Assembly (NCBI GenBank): GCA_050946255.1
Contig: JBMNUL010000161.1
Span: 1-6,033, forward strand
DNA: 6,033 nt
Direction of reading: 5' to 3'
Origin: JBMNUL01 sp050946255
GTDB lineage: Bacteria > Actinomycetota > Coriobacteriia > Coriobacteriales > CADBOM01
Each line of letters opens with the position of its first letter. Position 1 is the first letter of the stretch. The position numbers and the translations under genes were made by a program. The notes under the pieces are model-generated. The model saw only the letters and a list, made by a program, of their open reading frames with translations. It had not been told where the DNA came from and searched no databases. Positions 1 to 4,595 of the stretch are shown here, one piece after another.

Positions 1-157
1 CGGATTCGTCTTGCGCGGTCTGTGTCTGCTGGCTTTCGTCAGTGACCGTAGAGCTGCCAGAAAGAGCAAAGGCAGGCACGCCCATCGTTGCAATGACTAC
101 GACTAGAAAAGCCGTGGCAATTGTCCTCGCAATTTTTCCCTTTGGTGTAGTCTTCAC
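1..157 (-). CDS. Partial gene, 5' end of a secreted or surface protein with signal peptide
   Basis: The first 52 codons of a gene running off the left edge are visible. The start is GTG at 157-155, preceded by a GGGGG ribosome binding site at 166-170 with 8 bases spacing; an in-frame TAG lies a few codons upstream, so no longer version is likely. The N-terminus is a textbook Sec signal: basic residues K2, K6, K8 and R11, a hydrophobic core at about 13-28 (ATAFLVVVIATMGVP), and an AFA|LS signal peptidase I site after residue 31. The mature part begins with a Ser/Thr/Gln-rich, low-complexity stretch (SGSSTVTDESQQTQTAQDES), typical of a linker. No lipobox cysteine is seen, so it is probably exported but not a lipoprotein. 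The function cannot be told because the rest lies outside the window. Confidence 0.8.
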   Translation of the reverse strand, partial: MKTTPKGKIARTIATAFLVVVIATMGVPAFALSGSSTVTDESQQTQTAQDES

Positions 158-484
158 GATATCTACCCCCAGAATTCCCTATTAGACATTCAGTGCATTC
201 TACAGAAAATAGACAACTGTAACGTTAAGCTAATTTCCATATCTAGTATATAGGTTTTTGTTTTTCAGCTTTATAAACAATGGTAGAAAAGTGAAAAAAA
301 TTTGGAAAAATCGGTAATTGTAGTGATTCTTAAGGTGATTTACAGAATCAAATACATGTCTATCTCGATAATTACCTACAAAAGCGTAAAGATAGAGTAA
401 TCCTGCATTTGCATGGATGATCCCTGTCTCCAAGCATTTACTTGGGCGCTTTGAAGGTCTTTTGAAAAAATTCCCATTCTGTGA
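158..484. other. AT-rich intergenic region upstream of the secreted-protein gene
   Basis: No gene is convincing in these 327 bases. They separate the leftward secreted-protein gene from the 3' end of the leftward 71 aa gene, so they should hold the former's promoter and the latter's transcription end. TATA-like hexamers occur on the minus strand around 245-275, but none has a good -35 at proper spacing. Two dyads are visible: TGATTCT (324-330) with AGAATCA (344-350), 13 bases apart, and CCAAG (430-434) with CTTGG (441-445). The second has no T-run on the minus strand and is a poor terminator. The length and AT content suit a long regulated leader or promoter region. Confidence 0.5.
324..350. 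repeat. Inverted repeat TGATTCT / AGAATCA
   Basis: Perfect 7-bp arms at 324-330 and 344-350 are separated by 13 bases. The site lies about 170 bases upstream of the secreted-protein gene start, so it could be a regulator binding site. No family is recognised, and chance occurrence in AT-rich DNA is possible. Confidence 0.3.
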
Positions 485-700
485 CTATTCTTGTTCGGGC
501 ATCAGACCTGCAAATGGGGACAACTCACGGGGCTCATAGATAATTTCATGCTGTTCAGTCAGGCTGTAATAATGTCCACTAGGCATATAACGCCCGTTCG
601 GCAAGATATACAAGCCGTCGCGTATGGTCGCATCCTTGGGGATAATATCGACCCCTTTATCCGTCTTTGCATATTCGTAGTCAAAATCAATGTCGTACAT
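485..700 (-). CDS. Small acidic, tyrosine-rich protein, 71 aa, unknown
   Basis: I do not recognise this protein. The start ATG at 700 follows a GGGG motif at 709-712 with 8 bases spacing. The product is acidic and has 8 tyrosines in 71 residues. A central segment (DGLYILPNGRYMPSGHYY, about residues 28-45) reads like a beta-hairpin with two NG/SG turns, and the tail ends in PEQE. There is no signal peptide, membrane segment or cysteine. It is first in a run of small leftward genes (50, 84 and 77 aa), each with its own ribosome binding site, in AT-rich DNA. Longer frames on the opposite strand and in another minus frame across the same bases look like shadows, because they lack comparable ribosome binding sites and composition. 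It could be an immunity-type or phage-derived protein; that is inference only. Confidence 0.55.
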   Translation of the reverse strand: MYDIDFDYEYAKTDKGVDIIPKDATIRDGLYILPNGRYMPSGHYYSLTEQHEIIYEPRELSPFAGLMPEQE

Positions 701-793
701 TTACAGAACCCCAATACCCTATGGGTTGTGTCAAAAGCTTGCCGCACTTCCCTTATAATGACAGCTTTCAATTAAGTGCCTGATGATGCTTGA

Positions 794-946
794 TTACTTA
801 TTCTTGCGCTTCTTATTTGCTTGCACATTACGAGTAATAGCCTTGGCACGATCACCTGTAATAGCTACTCCATCTTGCTTGGAAATCTCCTCGGCTTTGC
901 GCCTGAAGGTTTCGCTCTTGAAATAATCCTCTTTCTTCTTGTCCAT
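794..946 (-). CDS. Small very basic hypothetical protein, 50 aa
   Basis: The gene has a strong ribosome binding site, GAGGTG at 954-959, 7 bases before the ATG at 946. The product is highly charged and lysine/arginine-rich. It begins MDKKKEDYFKSETFRRKAEE and ends with a basic tail NKKRKNK. It is probably alpha-helical, with no cysteine, membrane segment or signal peptide. A lysine-rich small soluble protein could bind nucleic acid or ribosomes, but I recognise no family and assign no function. It stands alone, with 93 bases to the 71 aa gene downstream and 163 bases to the 84 aa gene upstream. The fit between start, spacing and amino-acid composition makes this one of the more believable small genes here. 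Confidence 0.65.
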   Translation of the reverse strand: MDKKKEDYFKSETFRRKAEEISKQDGVAITGDRAKAITRNVQANKKRKNK

Positions 947-1109
947 TTCACAACACCTCATTCTTAATGTGTGGTATGTGGAACAAATTGCGCCTTTATC
1001 TCTTTACCCTCCGTGCGGCGGGGCCTAGGTTCCTGAAGAATCCACTCGGCTATTACCGACATCCGCCAGGTCGATCGCTAAGCGCTTGCGCGCATCCTAT
1101 CTTTAGCTG

Positions 1110-1364
1110 TCACCGGGATTCATCCCTAATCTTTTCCGCCTTTTCGGTGAAGCCGTCCCAGGTGAAGTACTCGGGGTGTCTCTTGTCGAGTTTCTCATAG
1201 CGGATGATCGCAATGAGCTCGTCATGGGTGAGCTCGAAATAGGGCTCTATATCAAAATCTTTTAGCAAGTCGGTAAGATCCGCTATTTTATCTGCCGCAG
1301 AAAAGTAGGCATCCTTTGATATGCCGAGGCTATCGCATATCACTTTTATATCAATGACTGTCAT
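1110..1364 (-). CDS. Small acidic hypothetical protein, 84 aa
   Basis: The ATG at 1364 is preceded by GAGG at 1371-1374 with 6 bases spacing. The protein is soluble and acidic. An N-terminal part (VICDSLGISKDAYFSAADKI, about residues 8-27) could form a helix-turn-helix-like pair of helices, but the match is loose. An aromatic and charged C-terminal half follows (HPEYFTWDGF, about 62-71). There are no transmembrane segments, and one cysteine lies near residue 10. The start is only 3 bases downstream of the TAG ending an upstream coding-like fragment (1368-1541), so the two were probably translationally coupled before that fragment decayed. The composition suits a small immunity, antitoxin or phage accessory protein, but no family is recognised. 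The 163 bases between its stop and the 50 aa gene hold only short open stretches. Confidence 0.65.
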   Translation of the reverse strand: MTVIDIKVICDSLGISKDAYFSAADKIADLTDLLKDFDIEPYFELTHDELIAIIRYEKLDKRHPEYFTWDGFTEKAEKIRDESR

Positions 1365-1367
1365 AAG

Positions 1368-1541
1368 CTACCTCACTAGCGTTTTCGTGACTACGTCGGC
1401 GATTGGGTTCTTCCCGAAACCGTGGAGTGCTACATACCTGATGCACTCGGCCATCAGCTCGGAATCTTGCGTCCCCAATTCGGCACCCGTTCTTGCATAT
1501 TTCGGGAGCTCTTTCCAAATATTATATTTTTCCTCTGGATG
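1368..1541 (-). pseudogene. Coding-like remnant, 3' end of a broken gene
   Basis: A 57-codon open stretch ends in TAG at 1370-1368 and reads like genuine protein, for example WKELPKYARTGAELGTQDSE and then MAECIRYVALHGFGKNPIAD. It has no credible start: the frame is closed upstream by TAA at 1544-1542, and the next Met is 30 codons in. One base change (CAA to TAA) would explain the stop, but the upstream frame soon runs into the CRISPR-repeat-like hairpin, so a deletion or rearrangement joint is equally possible. The fragment ends 3 bases before the 84 aa gene, an operon-like spacing. A TATAAT on the minus strand at 1526-1521 inside it may now act as a promoter for the 84 aa gene, though its best -35 (ATGACA) has a 20-base spacer. 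Confidence 0.4.
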
Positions 1542-1565
1542 TTATTTGTCATCTCGCAGGCGACA

Positions 1566-1593
1566 ATCCTCCCCTGCATGCACGGGGATGATC
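1566..1593. repeat. Solitary hairpin resembling a type I-E CRISPR repeat
   Basis: On the minus strand the core reads ATCATCCCC-GTGCATGCA-GGGGAGGAT. This is the layout of type I-E CRISPR repeats: CCCC and GGGG arms around a GC-rich centre, with an ATC-type 5' flank and GGGGA 3' side. The centre is 9 bases, where the usual type I-E centre is 8. No copy lies about 61 bases to either side, so this is a single unit and not an array. It sits directly beside the terminator of the 77 aa gene. Alternatives are a plain hairpin or a regulatory palindrome around TGCATGCA. Confidence 0.35.
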
Positions 1594-1594
1594 T

Positions 1595-1619
1595 ATAAAA
1601 AGCACCCCGTAGGGTGCTT
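1595..1619 (-). terminator. Intrinsic terminator of the 77 aa gene
   Basis: An 8-bp perfect stem AAGCACCC / GGGTGCTT (1600-1607 and 1612-1619) with a 4-base loop is followed on the minus strand by TTTATA, giving five consecutive T residues with the stem end. It begins 24 bases past the stop of the 77 aa gene. On the plus strand the stem is followed by A residues, so it should work leftward only. Confidence 0.8.
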
Positions 1620-1643
1620 AAAAAACAAAATAACGATCAGCAG

Positions 1644-1877
1644 TTAAGCTGTTGCAGTTTCATCAATTACCCTGATTTCCTTCCCCAAACGTGGGATAAC
1701 CGCAACGAAATTACAGCATTCACCAGTTGCTTTATCAACCGCGACCATCCCAATAGACGAATCCATCTGTTGTTCTTCCATATGGTCGAAAACATAGAAG
1801 TTCTCGTATTCAGTGCATATCTTTACCCTGTCAATACAAGTAAGAGCTAACTTCTTAGCTTCATCGTAATCAACCAT
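1644..1877 (-). CDS. Small acidic protein, 77 aa, possibly immunity-type
   Basis: I chose the ATG at 1877 (start MVDYDEAKKL), which has GGGGG at 1887-1891, 9 bases upstream. Two earlier Met codons lack a correctly spaced ribosome binding site. The pattern is an N-terminal helix (DEAKKLALTCIDRV), a CTEYENFYVFDH stretch (21-32), then SIGMVAVDKATGECCNFVAV (41-60). That order, helix followed by a Glu-Tyr-Glu plus aromatic strand and a 'VxVDKxTGE' hairpin, resembles several small alpha/beta immunity proteins of polymorphic toxin systems, such as Imm35-like folds. I make that link from general pattern memory only. Cysteines are at 14, 21, 54 and 55. It has its own terminator at 1595-1619 and appears monocistronic. 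Confidence 0.7.
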   Translation of the reverse strand: MVDYDEAKKLALTCIDRVKICTEYENFYVFDHMEEQQMDSSIGMVAVDKATGECCNFVAVIPRLGKEIRVIDETATA

Positions 1878-1998
1878 TTCCAACATCCCCCAATAGCGAT
1901 GCCGCAATACTTTCTCGTTTACGTAATAGACTTCTTCGCTCGTTCAATAAACTCTAGGTTATCTGTCCTCACAAGGCAAACAGAGTCTCTTCGCCTTC

Positions 1999-2138
1999 AT
2001 GCCAAGCGATTCCGGAACCAAACCTGACAATCTGGACAAATAGAAAGTGAGCTCAACAGACATATACAATTGTTTCCGCAAGGAAAGGGAGCTCTGCACG
2101 ACATTGCAGAGCGTGTACGCAAGGTGATTAAGGAGTGA
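1999..2138 (+). pseudogene. Plus-strand gene remnant with a probable 1-base frameshift
   Basis: Two overlapping coding-like pieces lie in different frames. The first runs from ATG 1999 (MPSDSGTKPDNLDK) to TAG at 2041-2043. The second is open from 2028 to TGA at 2136-2138 and reads ESELNRHIQLFPQGKGALHD... KVIKE. Adding one A to the AAA run at 2038-2040 would join them as ...DNLDKIESELNRH..., a continuous hydrophilic helical protein. There is no good ribosome binding site before 1999. The second piece ends 6 bases before the 61 aa gene and overlaps its ribosome binding site, which suggests a former operon. An 8-bp perfect hairpin (2091-2112) lies within. Short open stretches on the minus strand over the same DNA are an alternative reading, so which strand was coding is unsure. 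Confidence 0.35.
2091..2112. repeat. Perfect hairpin GCTCTGCA / TGCAGAGC
   Basis: Perfect 8-bp arms at 2091-2098 and 2105-2112 enclose a 6-base loop (CGACAT). It has no T-run, so it is not an intrinsic terminator. It lies 32 bases before the 61 aa gene start and could be a leader structure or operator. It also lies within the coding-like remnant, so it may be incidental. Confidence 0.4.
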
Positions 2139-2144
2139 ACGACC

Positions 2145-2330
2145 ATGTTGCCTAACGCAATGATGTGCCCTCTAAAGGAAACTGTAGACGGTGGCTTGTG
2201 CAAGCCCGAATCATGTATGTGGGGAATCTACGAGCAGTCCAAGGGCTTCTGGATATGCGCCGTTGTACTCATGGTGAATCGCGAAGGTGACTTCCAGGTC
2301 AACAGCCTCGACGAGATAAAGGACGAATGA
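2145..2330 (+). CDS. Small four-cysteine protein, 61 aa, phage-type
   Basis: The ribosome binding site AAGGAG (2130-2135) lies 9 bases before the ATG at 2145. Cysteines are at residues 8, 19, 24 and 38, in the order MMCPLKE, GGLCKPESCMWGIYE and FWICAVVLMV. A CP motif, a CxxxxC-M-W block and a final C before a short hydrophobic strand suit a small zinc-binding or disulfide-stapled domain. Small proteins of this plan occur among phage and mobile-element genes, which would fit the neighbouring remnants, but I cannot name a family. The acidic tail ends NSLDEIKDE. The stop overlaps the start of a 63 aa frame (ATGA). It is the best supported rightward gene in the left half. Confidence 0.65.
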   Translation: MLPNAMMCPLKETVDGGLCKPESCMWGIYEQSKGFWICAVVLMVNREGDFQVNSLDEIKDE

Positions 2331-2518
2331 AAATAGAAGCTCATACTGGGACGCGCTATAAGGCAAATGTGACGGTCTCCCCCCTGCACGGGAGTATGAC
2401 ACCTATCAATAGCAGGAAGCGCCACATGCTCTGTCCCCAGCATGCTTGGGAGTACGGCGGTTCAGAGGAGTTCCTTTCCCAAATGGCCGCGCTCCCCCAC
2501 ATGCGGGTAGACAATTAA
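2327..2518 (+). CDS. Doubtful 63 aa frame overlapping repeat-like hairpins
   Basis: The ATG overlaps the stop of the 61 aa gene (ATGA), an arrangement that allows coupled translation. AAGGA lies only 3 bases upstream of the ATG, which is too close to be a good site. The protein is low in recognisable structure. The pieces SPLHGSMTP, CPQHAWEYGG and LPHMRVDN fall exactly on three hairpins that look like degenerate CRISPR repeats, whose translations often give such 'P-H-x-G' peptides. I think the frame is more likely a by-product of these repeats, or a decayed gene, than a working protein, but it cannot be excluded. Confidence 0.3.
   Translation: MKIEAHTGTRYKANVTVSPLHGSMTPINSRKRHMLCPQHAWEYGGSEEFLSQMAALPHMRVDN
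2374..2512. CRISPR. Possible decayed CRISPR-like array, three hairpins
   Basis: On the minus strand three units share a CCC-(centre)-GGGGA plan: CTCCCGTGCAGGGGGGAGAC (about 2376-2394), CTCCCAAGCATGCTGGGGAC (about 2433-2452) and CTACCCGCATGTGGGGGAGC (about 2492-2511). Their CCC blocks start 58 and 57 bases apart, close to but below the roughly 61 bases usual for type I-E. The first resembles the solitary hairpin at 1566-1593 (both have TCAT upstream and CCCGTGCA). The units differ at many positions, no cas gene is visible and the spacing is not exact. This is either an eroded array end or coincidence among GC-rich palindromes. Confidence 0.25.
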
Positions 2519-2521
2519 TGC

Positions 2522-2567
2522 GTGCAGACTTCGGCTGAACATTATCCTGACCTTCGTCAGTCTGCAC
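2522..2567. repeat. Inverted repeat GTGCAGACT / AGTCTGCAC between convergent genes
   Basis: Perfect 9-bp arms at 2522-2530 and 2559-2567 are separated by 28 bases. A second hairpin, CTGAC-CTTC-GTCAG (2547-2560), shares bases with the right arm, so only one of the two can form at a time. It lies past the stops of the rightward 63 aa frame and the leftward Fic gene, where transcripts converge. Neither strand shows a run of T directly after the stem. A weak plus-strand hairpin, CCTTA / TAAGG followed by CTTTT (2570-2590), lies beside it. Confidence 0.5.
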
Positions 2568-2589
2568 ATCCTTAAGCGTGTAAGGCTTT

Positions 2590-3519
2590 TCAAATGCCTT
2601 GAAGCAGCTCTTTCGCGTGCTTCGCTGCAAGCTCCACAGCATCCAGGAACATGAGAACCCACGTACGGTAGTCGTTTTGCTGTTGCACCGACAGAAACCC
2701 GGTGAAATAGGCGAACATGTCCTGCTCAAGCGCCCACGAAATGGGTAGCACTGGCCCCTTAATAAGACCGCGCTGGGCAAGCGACTGGATGGTGACTATA
2801 CGGCCCGTGCGCCCATTGCCGTCGAGAAACGGGTGGATGGTCTCGAACTGGTAGTGCTCAAGTGCCACCGACACCAAGCCTTTTGAGCCTTCCATCTCAA
2901 CATTCATCTGCCGCTCAAGCTCGCGCCATGCATCGGCCATGTCCTCGACGTTTGGAGCCACGAACATCGCCTCTCCAATGTTTGAGTTGGGGTTTCCCAT
3001 CCAAACAGGAGACGTGCGGAACCAGCCCGGGGTTGCCTTGTCATAGCGGACGCTGTCGAGGACGATCCCGTGCACCTCCTGCACAAGTCTCCCGGAAAGC
3101 GGCAGTTCTTCCACTCGCCAGGAGATGTACTCCAGGGCGCTCCTGATGTTCGCTGCGTCCTCCTCAATGAGCGGCTGGCACTCCGCTCGTGATGGAGTGC
3201 CCTCATCGGCGTAAGAAAGGCGCTCGGGAAGCGGCGCATGATCCATAGCTGTTGGAATCTGGCTCGCAAGTTCCGCCGAGCACTCAGATTCCTCTTGGAG
3301 GAGCGCCTGCTTCCCCACTGAACGCGCCTCATCGGGAAGCGCCTTCCACGCACGATTGAGATTGTCGAGCATCGAGCACGCCTGCCGTGCCTTTTGGGCC
3401 ACACCGTCCTGTGAGAACACCTCGGGCACGACGAGGCTGAGAGGGGCCACAAGAGAAGTTTCGAACTCCGCATTCGTTCCAGCAAGGTTGCGCCGCGTCT
3501 CAAGTGCTCTGATGCTCAT
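2590..3519 (-). CDS. Fic-domain protein (probable AMP-transferase)
   Basis: This 309 aa protein has a complete Fic catalytic motif HPFLDGNGRTGR at residues 229-240, within the usual LEHYQFETIHPF context, and the flap region PGWFRTSPVWMG (164-175) upstream. Fic enzymes of this kind usually transfer AMP from ATP to a hydroxyl side chain of a target protein, in the cytoplasm. Residues about 45-90 match loosely the N-terminal region of stand-alone Fic proteins. There, the expected inhibitory motif S/TxxxE(G/N) aligns with S81-A-E-L-A85-S86, so the inhibitory Glu seems to be absent. The C-terminal winged helix found in many relatives is also missing. The start at 3519 has AGGAG (3527-3531) 7 bases upstream. 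It lies 10 bases after the DsbA-like gene, so the two are co-transcribed. A longer in-frame start exists at 3657, but it would overlap the DsbA-like gene and gives unlikely sequence. Confidence 0.93.
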   Translation of the reverse strand: MSIRALETRRNLAGTNAEFETSLVAPLSLVVPEVFSQDGVAQKARQACSMLDNLNRAWKALPDEARSVGKQALLQEESECSAELASQIPTAMDHAPLPERLSYADEGTPSRAECQPLIEEDAANIRSALEYISWRVEELPLSGRLVQEVHGIVLDSVRYDKATPGWFRTSPVWMGNPNSNIGEAMFVAPNVEDMADAWRELERQMNVEMEGSKGLVSVALEHYQFETIHPFLDGNGRTGRIVTIQSLAQRGLIKGPVLPISWALEQDMFAYFTGFLSVQQQNDYRTWVLMFLDAVELAAKHAKELLQGI

Positions 3520-3529
3520 GATCTGTCTC

Positions 3530-4498
3530 CTATTCCAACTTGTTAACGCTCCAGATGTTCCCGCGCACGCGCTCGCTGCGCGAAATCTTTCCCTGCTCCT
3601 CGAGCTTGCCGAGCACTTCCAGCTCTGACGCAGTGTCGCGATCGAAAATCTGCGCAAGCTCGCGATCCGTCATGGGCCCGTACAGTTCAAGCAGCTCCTC
3701 CTCGGGACGGGGATCGTAGCTCTTGATATCGGGCACGAGTTTGTGGATGACCGCATCGTAGGTATCCATGCTGCGGTGGCCTCCCACGTAAACCGCGTTG
3801 TTCCTGCTCAGCGCAGAGACATCATTCACATCGACGTCAGCGCGGTAGAAGAGGATTGTCGGGAAACCGTAAGCCTGCCAAATGGCGCAGGTCTCCTGGT
3901 CCTTTTGGAAAGCCCGCTCCGCATCTCCGGAATCCAGCGCGGCACGGAATGCATCGTAATCGAGCGACGGCACTTCGCGAGCCAGCCGGTTGTACTCTTC
4001 CTCGTTGCTGATGATGGTGCGCTCGGTGAGAGCGGCCCTACGAAGACGGCGCAGATAGTCGAATCCCTGCTTCTCGCCCTGTAGGAACGCTGCCTTGCCC
4101 GCGACGTTGGCAGGCCAGCTGCTGAAGTGGCGGATCTCGCCAATGTCCCTCCACAGCTTCTCATCGATAGGCTGACCCGTACGCTCGGAAACCATTGCCC
4201 AGTGCGGTTCCACGGCGGCTGCATCGCGGATGTCGTTGGTAGCATCGTAGAAATCGTCCAGGTCGCGGATCAACCCGCCGAACACGTACTGCATGTGCAG
4301 CTGGTCGCGGTAGCGCTCCATCATCGTCAAGATCATCGGCTCTGTTCCCCAGCACCACGAGCAATAAGGGTCGGTGAAGACGAGCGCTTTCACCTTGAGG
4401 TTGCTTTCCTCGGCACTTGGCGTCTGAGCAACATCGCGCTCTTCGGACACGGTGCTTCCCGCCGTTGGGATGTCGTTTCTTTCGTTTGCAGTTTTCAT
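3530..4498 (-). CDS. DsbA-family thioredoxin-fold protein, SpxH-like
   Basis: This 322 aa protein has a thioredoxin-type active site DPYCSWCWGTEP (CSWC at 46-49), the helical insert with SSWPANVAGKAAFLQGE (126-142) and a cis-proline loop GFPT (211-214). It belongs to the cytoplasmic DsbA-like group that includes SpxH (YjbH), the ClpXP adaptor for Spx, and FrnE-type proteins; there is no signal peptide. The D-P-Y-C-x-W-C-W-G form is typical of SpxH-like members. Residues about 266-322 (ELYGPMTDRELAQIFD onward) look like a small winged-helix domain. The first 33 residues are polar and probably disordered. The ATG at 4498 has AAGGA (4506-4510) 7 bases upstream. A probable MarR operator and promoter lie in the 93 bases before it, and Fic follows after 10 bases. 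It may be an oxidoreductase or a proteolysis adaptor. Confidence 0.92.
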   Translation of the reverse strand: MKTANERNDIPTAGSTVSEERDVAQTPSAEESNLKVKALVFTDPYCSWCWGTEPMILTMMERYRDQLHMQYVFGGLIRDLDDFYDATNDIRDAAAVEPHWAMVSERTGQPIDEKLWRDIGEIRHFSSWPANVAGKAAFLQGEKQGFDYLRRLRRAALTERTIISNEEEYNRLAREVPSLDYDAFRAALDSGDAERAFQKDQETCAIWQAYGFPTILFYRADVDVNDVSALSRNNAVYVGGHRSMDTYDAVIHKLVPDIKSYDPRPEEELLELYGPMTDRELAQIFDRDTASELEVLGKLEEQGKISRSERVRGNIWSVNKLE

Positions 4499-4527
4499 GA
4501 TCGTTTCCTTTCTGTTGAAAACGTTTA

Positions 4528-4553
4528 TTAATGTGTTTACTTAATGTGTTTAC
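4528..4553. repeat. Tandem 13-bp direct repeat in the DsbA-like gene leader
   Basis: TTAATGTGTTTAC occurs twice with no gap (4528-4540 and 4541-4553); on the transcribed strand this is GTAAACACATTAA twice. The repeat abuts the probable MarR operator and lies 30 bases upstream of the DsbA-like start. It could be a binding site for a second regulator, or a recent slippage duplication that lengthened the leader. Confidence 0.85.
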
Positions 4554-4564
4554 TCTACATAGAG
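4553..4564. promoter_or_regulatory. Probable MarR operator before the DsbA-like gene
   Basis: The 12-base palindrome CTCTA-CA-TAGAG shares the ten bases TCTACATAGA with the site in the marR promoter. It lies exactly 3 bases downstream of a candidate -10 (TCTATT on the minus strand, 4567-4572), the same distance as at marR. Binding here would block an internal promoter for the DsbA-like and Fic genes. Confidence 0.65.
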
Positions 4565-4566
4565 GT

Positions 4567-4595
4567 AATAGAACAAAAGAAGAAGCTTAGATCAG
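4567..4595 (-). promoter_or_regulatory. Candidate internal promoter for the DsbA-like and Fic genes
   Basis: On the minus strand a weak -35 CTGATC (4590-4595) overlapping the end of the methyltransferase gene is followed, after 17 bases, by -10 TCTATT (4567-4572). Each matches consensus only partly (3/6 and 4/6). The call rests mainly on its position relative to the operator, which mirrors the marR promoter. Confidence 0.4.

Noticed and set aside
230..433. Minus-strand 67-codon open frame
   Set aside because: It has low-complexity AT-rich composition, no proper ribosome binding site, and occupies what should be the upstream control region of the secreted-protein gene.
491..775. Plus-strand and second minus-strand frames over the 71 aa gene
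   Set aside because: They are antisense or out-of-frame shadows. Cys/His/Arg-rich composition and no ribosome binding site make them less likely than the 71 aa frame.
967..1110. Short minus-strand stretches such as ARKRLAIDLADVGNSRVD
   Set aside because: The piece looks protein-like, but it is only 18-20 codons between stops with no start signal, so it is too short to call.
2406..2780. Minus-strand 124-codon frame overlapping the Fic 3' end
   Set aside because: It runs out of frame inside Fic and then through the hairpin region. Its composition is Arg/Cys-rich, as expected for a shadow.
2904..3503. Long 199-codon frame within Fic, and similar frames within the DsbA-like and methyltransferase genes
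   Set aside because: These Arg/Ser-rich translations arise from the codon bias of the real genes in the same DNA.
3520..3657. Longer N-terminus for Fic starting at 3657
   Set aside because: The extra 46 residues overlap the DsbA-like gene, are Arg/Ser-rich and have no ribosome binding site, whereas 3519 has AGGAG at 7 bases.
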